64,000 nt of DNA from Pseudomonas gingeri (GCF_013386115.1 NZ_JACAOR010000008.1:1-64000), one strand, 5' to 3'; positions 26,711-35,178 are shown, numbered from the stretch's first letter. Made by a program: numbers and translations. The notes: generated by a model from the sequence alone, not told the origin.

Positions 26711-26935
26711 TCAGGCCTGGCGCCAGCTCACCGCCTCAATACCGAATTTCTCGGCCATGGGCTTGCTGGTCTTTTTCACCCGTTCGCGACCGAACTTGCC
26801 GATGCGGCCGACGCCGGCATCGCAGCTTGCCCAATGCCAGGCTTCGGCATTATCCATGTGCTCGGAGCGAATGATGAAGGACTTGGGACTGCCGTGAAGG
26901 GTGTAGTCGATAACGAAAAGTTTTGCCGTACTCAT
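26711..26935 (-). CDS. Small conserved Pseudomonas protein (DUF6555-like)
   Basis: 74 aa, read from the ATG giving MSTAKLFVIDYTLHGSPK; longer frames exist upstream but lack a plausible start. The sequence is soluble, with a SEHMDNAEAWHWASCDAGVG core, a basic linker and an aromatic end. I recall this short protein as a recurrent single-copy gene in pseudomonads (DUF6555), without a known role; that assignment is from memory. It is divergent from the PAS chemoreceptor gene and convergent with the phosphatase, ten bases from its stop. Confidence 0.7.
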   Translation of the reverse strand: MSTAKLFVIDYTLHGSPKSFIIRSEHMDNAEAWHWASCDAGVGRIGKFGRERVKKTSKPMAEKFGIEAVSWRQA

Positions 26936-27112
26936 GGATCTGAAACTCCTCCCTGTTGTTGTAGAGGTGATCCCCGGGCAGCGGAAAAATTCCGTCGAAC
27001 AGCCAGACGGTTGGCTGTAACAAATAACTCGGAAATGTCCTTCAGAAAATATATCGGTAGCCGATGCCAATGGCAGATCGCCGCATTTCCCTTTTGCCCA
27101 TCGGTGCCCACC

Positions 27113-28429
27113 ATGTTCAACAAACGCTTGAAGCAGGAGCTGTCGGCTCTTCGCGAAGAACTGTCCAGCCTCCAGCAAGTCAAGGAAAGCCTTGAACTGG
27201 AGATGCTGGTGCTCAATCTGGACCCCGATGGCCGTATCGAGTCAGTCAACCAGAATTTCATCCAGGAAATGCTCTACCAGAGCAGCGCCCTGGTGGGTCG
27301 TCATATCGACGAATTCGTCCCTGCCTACCTGAAGAACTCGGATTTTCACCAGCGCTTCAAGAACGCCCTGACCCGTGGCGAGCACTTCAGCGGCGCGGTA
27401 CGCCTGCTGCGGGGCAACGGCCAGGAGGCCTGGCTGCGTTCGATCGTGCAGCCGGTGCGCAACTCCGATGGCCGCATCAAGCATTTTTCGATCTACTCCA
27501 ACGATCTGACCCGGACCATCGAGAGTTCCCGCGAGCACGAGAACCTGATCGGCGCGCTGTTGCGTTCCACGGCGGTGATCGAGTTCAACCTGGCCGGCGA
27601 GGTATTGACCGCCAATGATCGTTTCCTCGATGGCATGGGCTATAGCCTGGCGCAGATCAAGGGCAAGCATCACCGTATCTTCTGCGATGCGGCGGAAGCC
27701 GGCAGCGCGGACTACCAGGCATTCTGGAAGCGCCTGAACGCCGGTGAGTTCATCGCCGGGCGTTTCAAGCGTGTGGACAGCCATGGTCGCGTGGTCTGGC
27801 TGGAGGCTTCCTATAACCCTGTCCTCGATGCCAACGAGCGCCTCTACAAGGTGGTGAAGTTCGCCACCGTGATCACCGAGCAGGTGAATCAGGAGCAGGC
27901 CGTGGCCGAGGCGGCGAACATCGCCTACAGCACCTCGCTGCAAACCGATGCCAGTGCCCAGCGCGGTACCACCGTGGTGACCCAGGCGGTCGAAGTGATG
28001 CGCGACCTGGCCCAGCACATGCAGCATGCCGGTGACGGGATCGAGGCGCTCAATGCCCAGTCCCAGGTGATTGGCACCATCGTCAAGACCATCAGCGGCA
28101 TTGCCGAACAGACCAACCTGCTGGCGCTGAACGCGGCCATCGAAGCGGCACGCGCCGGTGAGCAGGGGCGCGGTTTCGCGGTGGTGGCCGACGAGGTCCG
28201 GCAACTGGCTTCGCGCACCAGCCAGGCGACCGATGAGATCGTCCTGGTGGTACGCCAGAACCAGGACATGGCGCGCGATGCGGTGTCGCTGATGAGCAGC
28301 GGCAAGACCCAGGCCGAGGAAGGCCTGGCGCTGGCGGCTGAGGCGGGGACGGTGATCGTCGAGATCCAGGACGGTGCGCAGCGCGTGGTCAGTGCGGTCG
28401 GGCAGTTCGCCAACCAGTTGAGCACCTGA
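27113..28429 (+). CDS. Soluble PAS-PAS chemoreceptor, BdlA-like
   Basis: 438 aa, no transmembrane segment. An N-terminal coiled coil (1-25) leads to two PAS domains (about 25-130 and 145-260; the second with NDRFLDGMGYSLAQIKGKHHR), then an MCP signalling domain with the hairpin EQTNLLALNAAIEAARAGEQ. The architecture and length match P. aeruginosa BdlA, a cytoplasmic receptor needed for biofilm dispersion, and Aer-like PAS receptors. No HAMP. Start chosen where the protein family begins; upstream in-frame codons run into the divergent gene. Confidence 0.88.
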   Translation: MFNKRLKQELSALREELSSLQQVKESLELEMLVLNLDPDGRIESVNQNFIQEMLYQSSALVGRHIDEFVPAYLKNSDFHQRFKNALTRGEHFSGAVRLLRGNGQEAWLRSIVQPVRNSDGRIKHFSIYSNDLTRTIESSREHENLIGALLRSTAVIEFNLAGEVLTANDRFLDGMGYSLAQIKGKHHRIFCDAAEAGSADYQAFWKRLNAGEFIAGRFKRVDSHGRVVWLEASYNPVLDANERLYKVVKFATVITEQVNQEQAVAEAANIAYSTSLQTDASAQRGTTVVTQAVEVMRDLAQHMQHAGDGIEALNAQSQVIGTIVKTISGIAEQTNLLALNAAIEAARAGEQGRGFAVVADEVRQLASRTSQATDEIVLVVRQNQDMARDAVSLMSSGKTQAEEGLALAAEAGTVIVEIQDGAQRVVSAVGQFANQLST

Positions 28430-28497
28430 CGCGACTTTTGCGCACCGGTGCGGGTTTGCCGGTGGTCCAGGCGACGCGGGTTGATCAGACTGCGCGT

Positions 28498-28526
28498 CGC
28501 GGCCATCGCCAGCAAGCCGGCTCCTA
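28498..28526. repeat. Single REP-like unit
   Basis: GCGGCCATCGCCAGCAAG followed by CCGGCTCCTAC lies at the 3' end of the RidA gene, between convergent genes. It is one arm of the REP palindrome seen elsewhere in the window, and I see no complete partner arm. Confidence 0.55.
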
Positions 28527-29006
28527 CGGTTTGAGCGCCACCACCACGTCGACTTCGACCGAAGCATTCTTCGGCAGCTGGAACACACCCACCGATGTAC
28601 GGGTGTGCACCCCGGCCTCGCCGAACACCGTGTAGAGCACTTCCGAGGCGCCATCGGCGACTTCGCTCTGTTGCGTGAAGTCCGAAGCGCTTTGCACATA
28701 CACGTTGATGCGCAACACCTTCTTGATCCGTCCCAGGTCGCCTTCGAGCATCTGCCGCAGAATCGCCAGCGCGCGCATGGTGCTGATCTGCGCCCCGTGC
28801 CGGGCCTGTTCCAGGGTGGTTTCGGCGCCGACGCGACCGGTCACCATCACGGTATTGTCGACACGCGGGATCTGCCCGCTGACATAGATTTCGAGATCGT
28901 TCTGCACCGCCGGTACGTAATTGCCGCCGATCTTCATTTCACCATCGAAGTTGTAGCCAAGCTGCTGGGCAATATGGGCGAACTGTTCGTTTCTGGACTG
29001 CGGCAT
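28524..29006 (-). CDS. RidA/YjgF-family protein
   Basis: 160 aa starting MPQSRNEQFAHIAQQLGY. It has the Rid fold with YVSGQIPRVDN, GAQISTMRALAILRQ and the C-terminal VGVFQLPKNASVEVDVVV. RidA proteins hydrolyse reactive enamine/imine intermediates. This one is longer than canonical RidA (about 130 aa) and has no clear match to its catalytic Arg context, so it may be an imine-deaminase paralogue of other specificity. It is monocistronic, with the toxin-antitoxin pair upstream on the same strand. Confidence 0.88.
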   Translation of the reverse strand: MPQSRNEQFAHIAQQLGYNFDGEMKIGGNYVPAVQNDLEIYVSGQIPRVDNTVMVTGRVGAETTLEQARHGAQISTMRALAILRQMLEGDLGRIKKVLRINVYVQSASDFTQQSEVADGASEVLYTVFGEAGVHTRTSVGVFQLPKNASVEVDVVVALKP

Positions 29007-29082
29007 CGTTCTCTTCCTGATAATTGAGGGCGCTGGAGATCGGGGGCCTGCCATTCAGGCCGGGTCCCGGCAGTGCATCAAA

Positions 29083-29397
29083 TCACACGGCTCTCAGACG
29101 CTCAATCATGTCGGGAAAGCGCTCCACGAGTTTGATCAGCAGCGCTGCCTGAGCGTTGGGCCGGGATTTGGCTTGCTCCCAGTTCTTGAGCGTATCGGGA
29201 CTGGTTCGAATCCGGTGGGCAAAAACCGGTTGTGACATGTGCAGCTTTTCTCGCAAAGCGACAATTTCCTGCGCTGTGACGACTGGGGGCGGTAGCTCTT
29301 CCAGCTCACAGTGACGAAGGGTGATTTTACCTTCGCGATGTTCGGCCATTTCTGTGACGCCTTGCATCAGTTCGGCAAACAGATCGCGCTTTTTCAT
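29083..29397 (-). CDS. HTH antitoxin of a HigB/RelE-type toxin-antitoxin pair
   Basis: 104 aa. The C-terminal half is an Xre-type HTH (VALREKLHMSQPVFAHRIRTSPDTLKNWE) of the NadS/HigA kind, and the N-terminal half is the likely toxin-binding arm. It overlaps the toxin gene by 4 nt. The toxin precedes the antitoxin, which is the order of higBA-type operons. The antitoxin should bind the palindrome at the toxin start and repress the operon. Confidence 0.88.
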   Translation of the reverse strand: MKKRDLFAELMQGVTEMAEHREGKITLRHCELEELPPPVVTAQEIVALREKLHMSQPVFAHRIRTSPDTLKNWEQAKSRPNAQAALLIKLVERFPDMIERLRAV

Positions 29398-29738
29398 GTT
29401 TTACCTCGTCGCTTCAATTCGGCATCAATCGCCGTTTTCAGCATGTTTTCCTGGTGTGGTGTCAGGTTTTCCAGCTCGCCTTTGTCATAGATAGCGAACA
29501 TCCAGAACTGGCCACACTCCAGCAGCCAGTAATAGATGATCCGCAAGCCACCACGCTTGCCCTTGCCTCTTCGAACATCGGGCCAGCGTATTTTGCGAAA
29601 ACCTCCTGTGCGAGGCATGACATCTCCTGCATGAGGATTGGCCTGCATCTCGAGTTGGAGTTGTCGATATTCGTCATCGGTAAGGTAATGACTCACCGTG
29701 GCAGTGAACTGTGATGTTTCGAAGAATACGGATTTCAT
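29394..29738 (-). CDS. RelE/HigB2-type toxin
   Basis: 114 aa from the ATG giving MKSVFFETSQFTATVS. An ATG four codons upstream lies inside the operator palindrome and is less likely. The RelE-superfamily core is seen as GGFRKIRWPDVRRGKGKRGGLRIIYYW and the C-terminal IYDKGE. Toxins of this group are ribosome-associated mRNA endonucleases. The basic R/K-rich segment (about residues 50-70) should contact RNA. The partner antitoxin follows with a 4-nt overlap. Confidence 0.86.
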   Translation of the reverse strand: MKSVFFETSQFTATVSHYLTDDEYRQLQLEMQANPHAGDVMPRTGGFRKIRWPDVRRGKGKRGGLRIIYYWLLECGQFWMFAIYDKGELENLTPHQENMLKTAIDAELKRRGKT

Positions 29739-29743
29739 GATGA

Positions 29744-29770
29744 AAAACATAGGTGATTTGCCTATGTTTT
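29744..29770. promoter_or_regulatory. Perfect palindromic operator of the toxin-antitoxin operon
   Basis: AAAACATAGG (29744-29753), seven bases, then CCTATGTTTT (29761-29770): ten-base arms with no mismatch, immediately before the toxin ATG at 29738. This is the expected placement for autorepression by the HTH antitoxin or the TA complex. Confidence 0.8.
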
Positions 29771-29906
29771 ATGAAGCGGGCGTTTTCTCGCAAAAGCTGG
29801 CGTATTTCTCGGTTTTTTGTAGGAGGGATCATCACCCTATCACTGGCTCCCTGCAGCACTCGCGTCGCAACACAGGTAAACTCCCGCCTTTCACAAAGGA
29901 GTTCCC

Positions 29907-30794
29907 ATGAGTCACTACCAGCCCGGCATCCTCGCCAAGCCTGTGCCCTTGCAGGCACGCCACCTGTTTTTCGCCCTGGAATCGGCCGAAGCATTGCCGG
30001 CAGCACTCGACAATCTTTCCCGGCTGGTGGATGGGAAAAACGCCGTGGTCGGCTTCGGCGAGTCGCTGGTGCAGGCGCTGGGTGCCCGGGTGGAAGGCCT
30101 GCGGGTATTCCCGGCCATCAGTGGCGCGGGTGTGGATAACCCGTCGACCCAGCACTCGCTGTGGTGCTGGTTGCATGGTGACGACCGTGGCGAGTTGCTG
30201 CACCGCAGTCGCGAACTGGAAGCCGCCCTGGCGCCGGCGTTGAGGCTGGTGCAGATGACCGAAGCCTTCCGCTACAAGACCGGCCATGACCTGACCGGCT
30301 ACGAAGACGGCACCGAGAACCCGGTAGACCAGGCTGCCGTCGAGGCGGGTATCGCCGCGGGTGATGTCGCCGGCCTGCACGGTGGCAGTTTTGCCGCGAT
30401 CCAGCAGTGGCAGCACGACCTGGACGGTTTTGCCGCCATGCCGTCCCATGAGCAGGACAACATCATGGGGCGCCGCAAGAGCGATAACGAAGAGCTGGAC
30501 GACGCGCCGGAATCGGCCCACGTCAAGCGCACGGCCCAGGAAAGCTTCGCCCCGGAGGCGTTTGTCGTGCGCCGTTCCATGCCCTGGTCGAACGAGCAGG
30601 GCGCCGGCCTGATGTTCCTGGCGTTCGGTTGCAGCTTCGATGCCTTCGAGGCCCAACTGCGGCGCATGAGCGGGCTGGATGACGGCATCGCCGATGCCCT
30701 CTATCGCTTCAGCCGGCCGATCACCGGCGGTTACTACTGGTGCCCGCCATTGAAGGACGGTCACCTGGACCTGAGTGCGCTACTGGCCGGCTAA
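29907..30794 (+). CDS. DyP-type heme peroxidase (YfeX-like)
   Basis: 295 aa. The dye-decolorizing peroxidase signature GYEDGTENP holds the distal Asp. A later HVKRTAQ and VVRRSMPW supply a candidate proximal His and distal Arg. There is no Tat or Sec signal, so it is cytoplasmic, as with E. coli YfeX and P. fluorescens DyP1B relatives. An intrinsic terminator follows. The promoter lies in the 136 bp shared with the divergent toxin-antitoxin operon. Confidence 0.93.
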   Translation: MSHYQPGILAKPVPLQARHLFFALESAEALPAALDNLSRLVDGKNAVVGFGESLVQALGARVEGLRVFPAISGAGVDNPSTQHSLWCWLHGDDRGELLHRSRELEAALAPALRLVQMTEAFRYKTGHDLTGYEDGTENPVDQAAVEAGIAAGDVAGLHGGSFAAIQQWQHDLDGFAAMPSHEQDNIMGRRKSDNEELDDAPESAHVKRTAQESFAPEAFVVRRSMPWSNEQGAGLMFLAFGCSFDAFEAQLRRMSGLDDGIADALYRFSRPITGGYYWCPPLKDGHLDLSALLAG

Positions 30795-30821
30795 ACGAAA
30801 ACATTTCCAGTTCTGCGGAAA

Positions 30822-30854
30822 AAACGCCCGATGTCCTGCATCGGGCGTTTTTTT
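30822..30854 (+). terminator. Rho-independent terminator of the DyP peroxidase gene
   Basis: A 12-bp perfect stem, AAACGCCCGATG and its complement, with loop TCCTG is followed by a run of seven T (30848-30854). It lies 28 bp after the stop codon. Confidence 0.9.
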
Positions 30855-31045
30855 CATGACAGAAACTAAACTCAAGACGTAGCACTCACGCAGCTGCATC
30901 CCGTTGGTGGCGCACTCGCACCCTTGGCCCGCCGGCAGGGCTGCGTAGGCGGCCGCGGCAAAAGCAGGCGGTATTCCTCCAGGCGCCGGTTTGCCCTTGT
31001 CCAAGGGTGAGACTCGGGCTCTAAAAGGGCCGGGGAGTGTCTGTC

Positions 31046-31504
31046 ATGATCTCTGTTCGTTACTGCCGGCTCACGGTGCTGGCCGGTATCCTGTTGGCCG
31101 TGACCATTGCGAGGGTGCTGGCTGCGCCCGTCGTCAACGAACCGATTAACATGGAGGCGGTGCAACTGGCGCCGCAACAGCAAAATGGCGTGGAGTACCT
31201 GACGGGGGGGATTGGCCTGGACGAGTCCCAGGCGTTGATCCAGACCCGCGGCTACAACCTGCATATCGTTTCCTCCACCGGGCCCAAGGACGAGTACCTG
31301 CCCGATGTGAACATCACCATCAACAAGGCCGGCGGTGAGCCGGTGTTGAGCCTGATTCAGGTCGGGCCGATGGTCTACGTCAAGCTGCCGGCGGGCAAAT
31401 ACCAGATTGTCAGCAGCCGTGAAGGGCACGAGAACCGGCAAAGTATCGTGGTCGACGGCAAGGGTACGCAGACGGTGAATGTCCACTGGAATGATGGCTA
31501 CTGA
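31046..31504 (+). CDS. Small exported protein of unknown function
   Basis: 152 aa from ATG (a GTG three codons upstream also possible). Signal peptide of about 27 residues (LTVLAGILLAVTIARVLAA). The mature part is beta-rich with YLPDVNITINKAGGEPVLS and VKLPAGKYQIVSSREG, a pattern like small carboxypeptidase-regulatory or transthyretin-type beta-sandwich domains. No partner gene or known family; it probably acts in the periplasm. Confidence 0.72.
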   Translation: MISVRYCRLTVLAGILLAVTIARVLAAPVVNEPINMEAVQLAPQQQNGVEYLTGGIGLDESQALIQTRGYNLHIVSSTGPKDEYLPDVNITINKAGGEPVLSLIQVGPMVYVKLPAGKYQIVSSREGHENRQSIVVDGKGTQTVNVHWNDGY

Positions 31505-31540
31505 TTCCAGGGCACATAAATCGGGGGGCTGCGGGCAGGC

Positions 31541-32263
31541 TCAGATCCGTTGGATCCAGGAGTACTGGAAGGCCTTTTTCTCGTCCGCCTCGTGGGTTCG
31601 GCGGCGGTAGCTGCCAAACGCCGGTGACGAGCAATAGGTACAGACCGGACTGACTTCGACCTGTGCGTCCGTGATGCCTGCTGCGCGTAGGAGCAGCAGT
31701 GCATAGGCCTGCAGGTCGAACCAGTAGCTGCCCGATTGTCTCGCCGCGGGAGGTGCGATGGCGGGCGATGAAAGCGGTGTCGGCTGCTCGCGCGTCCAGG
31801 GGGCGACAGCGGTTTGCCAGAGATGCCCCTGGGCCGCCTGCAACTCATTCACGAACTGCTCGCTGACTTCATAACAGCACGGCTTGATCGACGGGCCGAT
31901 GGCGATGCGCAGCGTCTGCCGGGGAATCTCCAGCGCCTCGAAGCGCGCGATGGCATTGCCGATGATGCCACCCTGCAGGCCTTTCCAGCCGCCATGGAGC
32001 GCCGCCACCAGCGAACCGTCCGTGGCGGCCACCAGCAACGGCAGGCAATCGGCGGTGATCACCGCGATCGGTCGTTCGCCGTCGGTGTATACCGCATCGC
32101 CTTGCAGCGATCCGGCCGGCAGATTGTCCGGCGCCTCGATCAGCGTCGCGCTGTGAATCTGCTTGCAGGTGAACACCTCGGCGGGCAGGCCGTCGTTGCC
32201 CAGGGTCAGGAAAGCGTGGCGGATACCGGCGATCTGACTGAGGTTGCTGGCGTATTCACTCAC
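31541..32263 (-). CDS. PgeF/LACC1-family zinc purine nucleoside phosphorylase-like protein
   Basis: 240 aa from a GTG at 32263 chosen because GGAG lies eight bases upstream; ATGs at 32281 and 32302 are alternatives. The family's zinc ligands are visible: His in KQIHSATL, Cys in ADCLPLLVA and His in ALHGGWKG. The C-terminal VCTYCSSPAFGSYRR block is also typical. This family was once called multicopper polyphenol oxidase or YfiH. LACC1-type enzymes act on adenosine, inosine or methylthioadenosine, and PgeF/YfiH was also linked to peptidoglycan quality control. It is probably a second copy, as pgeF normally lies beside rluD and clpB. Divergent from ddl. Confidence 0.86.
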   Translation of the reverse strand: MSEYASNLSQIAGIRHAFLTLGNDGLPAEVFTCKQIHSATLIEAPDNLPAGSLQGDAVYTDGERPIAVITADCLPLLVAATDGSLVAALHGGWKGLQGGIIGNAIARFEALEIPRQTLRIAIGPSIKPCCYEVSEQFVNELQAAQGHLWQTAVAPWTREQPTPLSSPAIAPPAARQSGSYWFDLQAYALLLLRAAGITDAQVEVSPVCTYCSSPAFGSYRRRTHEADEKKAFQYSWIQRI

Positions 32264-32406
32264 TATGGCTGCTCCATCCATCGCTCGAATCGCCAGCAGC
32301 ATACCCGGATTGATGATTTTGGGGATGCGCAATCGGTGCCTTGCGCATAGGCTGCGCACAGAGGGAGATGGCTCCCGGAAACACACTTTGGACACGAGGC
32401 CGGATG

Positions 32407-33501
32407 ATGGGCAAGTTGCGAGTCGGGATTATTTTCGGTGGGCTGGGCGCGGAGCATGAGGTGTCGCTGCAATCGGCAAAAAATGTGGTCGACGCGCTGG
32501 ATCGCGAGCGCTTCGAACCGATCCTGATCGGTATCGACAAGCAGGGCGGCTGGCATCTCAACGACAGCTCCAACTACCTGCTCAACGCGCAGAACCCGGC
32601 GCTGATTGCCCTCAACCAATCCAATCGGGAACTGGCGGTGGTGCCGGGCAAGGCCGGCGGACAACTGGTCGAGACCGGCAGCCAGGCCCTGCTGGAACAG
32701 GTCGATGTGATCTTCCCGATTGTCCACGGCACCCTCGGTGAAGACGGCTGCCTGCAAGGCCTGTTGCGCATGGCGGACCTGCCCTTTGTCGGCTCCGACG
32801 TACTCGGTTCTGCGGTGTGCATGGACAAGGATGTCAGCAAGCGCCTGCTGCGCGATGCCGGCCTGGCGGTGACCCCGTTTATCACGGTGAACCGGGTCAC
32901 GGCCGCGCGGCTGGATTTCGAGAAGGCGCAGGCGACGCTGGGCCTGCCGATGTTCGTCAAGCCGGCGAACCAGGGTTCCTCGGTGGGTGTGAGCAAGGTC
33001 GAGACCGCCAGCGAATACCAGGAGGCGCTGGCACTGGCCCTGGGTTTCGATGAGAAGGTCCTGGTCGAGTCGGCGGTCAGCGGCCGGGAAATCGAGTGCG
33101 CGATCCTGGGTAACGATCAGCCGGTGGCCAGCGGCTGCGGCGAGATCGTCGTACGCAGCGGTTTCTATTCCTATGACAGCAAATACATCGACGCCCAGGC
33201 CGCCGAAGTGGTGGTGCCGGCGGCGATCAGCGAGGAGGCCAGCGAGCGGATCCGCGCGCGGGCGATCGAGGCGTTCCAGGTGCTCGGCTGTTCCGGGCTG
33301 GCGCGTGTCGACGTGTTCCTGACCGACAGCGGCGAAGTGCTGATCAACGAGGTCAACTCGCTGCCGGGGTTCACCCGCATCAGCATGTACCCCAAGTTGT
33401 GGCAGGCGGCGGGAATGAGCTACAGCGAGCTGGTCAGCCGATTGATCGAGCTGGCGCTGGAGCGCCACGAGGCACGGCGCGGATTGAAGAACAGTCGCTG
33501 A
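32407..33501 (+). CDS. ddlA: D-alanine--D-alanine ligase, DdlA type
   Basis: 364 aa, the DdlA length rather than the shorter DdlB (about 310). The ATP-grasp enzyme has GGLGAEHEVSLQSA (residues about 10-23), the ATP loop MFVKPANQGSSVGVSK and the metal-binding NEVNSLPGFT. It makes the D-Ala-D-Ala dipeptide of peptidoglycan. Of two adjacent ATGs the second is better spaced from GAGG. A ddlB in the murein cluster elsewhere would make this the second ligase, which cannot be checked here. Confidence 0.93.
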   Translation: MGKLRVGIIFGGLGAEHEVSLQSAKNVVDALDRERFEPILIGIDKQGGWHLNDSSNYLLNAQNPALIALNQSNRELAVVPGKAGGQLVETGSQALLEQVDVIFPIVHGTLGEDGCLQGLLRMADLPFVGSDVLGSAVCMDKDVSKRLLRDAGLAVTPFITVNRVTAARLDFEKAQATLGLPMFVKPANQGSSVGVSKVETASEYQEALALALGFDEKVLVESAVSGREIECAILGNDQPVASGCGEIVVRSGFYSYDSKYIDAQAAEVVVPAAISEEASERIRARAIEAFQVLGCSGLARVDVFLTDSGEVLINEVNSLPGFTRISMYPKLWQAAGMSYSELVSRLIELALERHEARRGLKNSR

Positions 33502-33574
33502 ACGGTGCGACGATTCGATTGATCAGGTGCCGCCGGCGCCATGATTATCCCCATTACGACAAAGGTCCTTTCCG

Positions 33575-34615
33575 ATGAAACCGAGCATGCTCTACGCATT
33601 GGCCGCTGCCGCCCTGTTCGGCGCCAGTACTCCGCTCGCCAAGTGGCTGGGAGTGGGCATGTCCCCCGTCCTGCTGGCGGGACTCTTGTACCTCGGCAGC
33701 GGCCTCGGCCTGGCCGTTGTCCGTGTTGTCCGGGATCGCGGCTGGCAGAAGAGCGGGCTGACCCGCGGGGAGTGGCCATGGTTGATCAGCGCCATTGCCT
33801 TTGGCGGCGTGCTGGGGCCGGTGGCGTTGATGTTCGGCCTGGGCCATACCAGCGGGGCGACCGCTTCCCTGATGCTCAACCTGGAGTCGGTGCTCACTGC
33901 CGTGCTGGCCTGGGTCGTGTTCAGGGAGAACGCGGACCGGCGGATCGTGATCGGCATGATCGCCATTGTCTCGGGTAGCCTGGTCCTGTCATGGCCGCAG
34001 CAGGCCGCGACCGTCCAGGACTGGACGGGACCGCTGGCGGTGGCGTTCGCCTGTCTGTGCTGGGCCATCGACAATAACCTGACCCGTAAAGTCTCGGCCT
34101 CGGATGCGCTGTTTATCGCCGGGCTCAAGGGCCTGGCGGCGGGCGGCGTCAACTGTGCCCTGGCCCTGGTCATCGGGGCGCAGTTGCCGGCGTTGCCGGT
34201 ACTGGCGCCGACCCTGCTGCTGGGCTTTCTCGGCTATGGTGTCAGTCTGGTGCTGTTTGTGCTGGCATTGCGTGGGCTCGGCAGTGCCCGCACCGGGGCG
34301 TACTTTTCCACGGCGCCGTTTCTGGGGGCGCTGATCGCCATCGTGCTGTTGGGCGAGTCGGTGTCGCTGCTGTTCTGGATTGCGGCGCTGCTGATGGCCG
34401 TGGGCGTCTGGATCCACCTGATGGAGAACCATGTCCACGAGCATCAGCACGATCCGCTCCAGCACAGCCATCGTCATGTGCATGACGAGCACCACCAGCA
34501 CACCCATGACTTTGCGTGGGAGGCCGGGGAGCCCCACAGTCATGCCCATGAACATGCGCCGATCCGCCACAGCCATGCGCATTTCCCGGATATCCACCAC
34601 CGGCACAGCCACTGA
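33575..34615 (+). CDS. EamA/DMT-family permease with histidine-rich C-terminal tail
   Basis: 346 aa. Ten transmembrane segments in two EamA repeats (about residues 3-135 and 150-280) are followed by a hydrophilic tail of about 60 residues holding 23 histidines. The tail has repeated HSH, HHQH and HAHEH runs. Drug/metabolite exporters of this family move amino acids, purines or other small solutes. A His-rich cytoplasmic tail usually means binding of Zn, Ni or Co, so metal sensing or metal-linked export is possible. Gene start at MKPSMLY. A hairpin follows; the tautomerase gene is convergent. Confidence 0.88.
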   Translation: MKPSMLYALAAAALFGASTPLAKWLGVGMSPVLLAGLLYLGSGLGLAVVRVVRDRGWQKSGLTRGEWPWLISAIAFGGVLGPVALMFGLGHTSGATASLMLNLESVLTAVLAWVVFRENADRRIVIGMIAIVSGSLVLSWPQQAATVQDWTGPLAVAFACLCWAIDNNLTRKVSASDALFIAGLKGLAAGGVNCALALVIGAQLPALPVLAPTLLLGFLGYGVSLVLFVLALRGLGSARTGAYFSTAPFLGALIAIVLLGESVSLLFWIAALLMAVGVWIHLMENHVHEHQHDPLQHSHRHVHDEHHQHTHDFAWEAGEPHSHAHEHAPIRHSHAHFPDIHHRHSH

Positions 34616-34622
34616 GAGAAGC

Positions 34623-34643
34623 ACGCGCCCGTGGCGGGCGCGT
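34623..34643. terminator. Hairpin between convergent permease and tautomerase genes
   Basis: A perfect nine-base stem, ACGCGCCCG (34623-34631) and its complement (34635-34643), with a TGG loop. It is G+C-rich but without a strong T run, so termination is probable rather than certain. Confidence 0.55.
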
Positions 34644-34647
34644 CAGC

Positions 34648-35040
34648 TTATTCCGTCGGCGCGTATTGCATCTCGCCGTTGCCAAACGACCAGTCCTCGC
34701 GTTTCACGTCGACCAGGCTGATCCACACGTCCTCCTTGCGCAGTCCGGTCCTGGCGTGAATGCCCACGGCGATCGCCTTGTAAAAGGCCTTCTTGACCTC
34801 GATCGTGCGGCCGGCATTCCAGGTCACCTGGATAAAGACGATGTTCGGCGTGTAGGTCACGCCGAGATAGCCGGCCGCGGGATAGACCAGTTCATCGCCG
34901 GCATGGCGATTGATGATCTGGAATTTGTCGTGCTCGGGGACATTGGCGGTCTGCAGCATGGCCTGGTAGACCACATCGCTGATGGCCGCAACGGTTTCAG
35001 GGGTGGTGTCGGCAGCAACATCGATTCTGACTAACGGCAT
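34648..35040 (-). CDS. Tautomerase-superfamily protein
   Basis: 130 aa. It begins MPLVRID, so after Met removal Pro1 is free to act as the catalytic base of the 4-oxalocrotonate tautomerase/MIF superfamily. The double-length family (about 130 aa) is shown by the second half with TYTPNIVFIQVTWNAGR. Divergent from an aldo-keto reductase gene and 300 bp from the TetR gene's partner operator. The shared region holds a perfect AT palindrome. Confidence 0.88.
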   Translation of the reverse strand: MPLVRIDVAADTTPETVAAISDVVYQAMLQTANVPEHDKFQIINRHAGDELVYPAAGYLGVTYTPNIVFIQVTWNAGRTIEVKKAFYKAIAVGIHARTGLRKEDVWISLVDVKREDWSFGNGEMQYAPTE

Positions 35041-35164
35041 GGTTCGATCCTTTTCGCGTAGGTAAGGGAGCGCCCGGCATTCAAGGGCGCGCACCCGGAA
35101 ACCAGGCCGGGGTTTTGCTCATCAAGCGTCTTGCGAAACCCCGGACCCGGTTTCTGCATAATAG

Positions 35165-35178
35165 ATGTTAATTAACAT
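35165..35178. promoter_or_regulatory. Palindromic operator in the tautomerase/aldo-keto reductase promoter region
   Basis: ATGTTAATTAACAT is a perfect 14-bp palindrome in a divergent promoter region. The TetR gene that follows the reductase is the obvious candidate binder. AAT-rich flanks (35179-35188) could form part of a -10 element. Confidence 0.6.
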
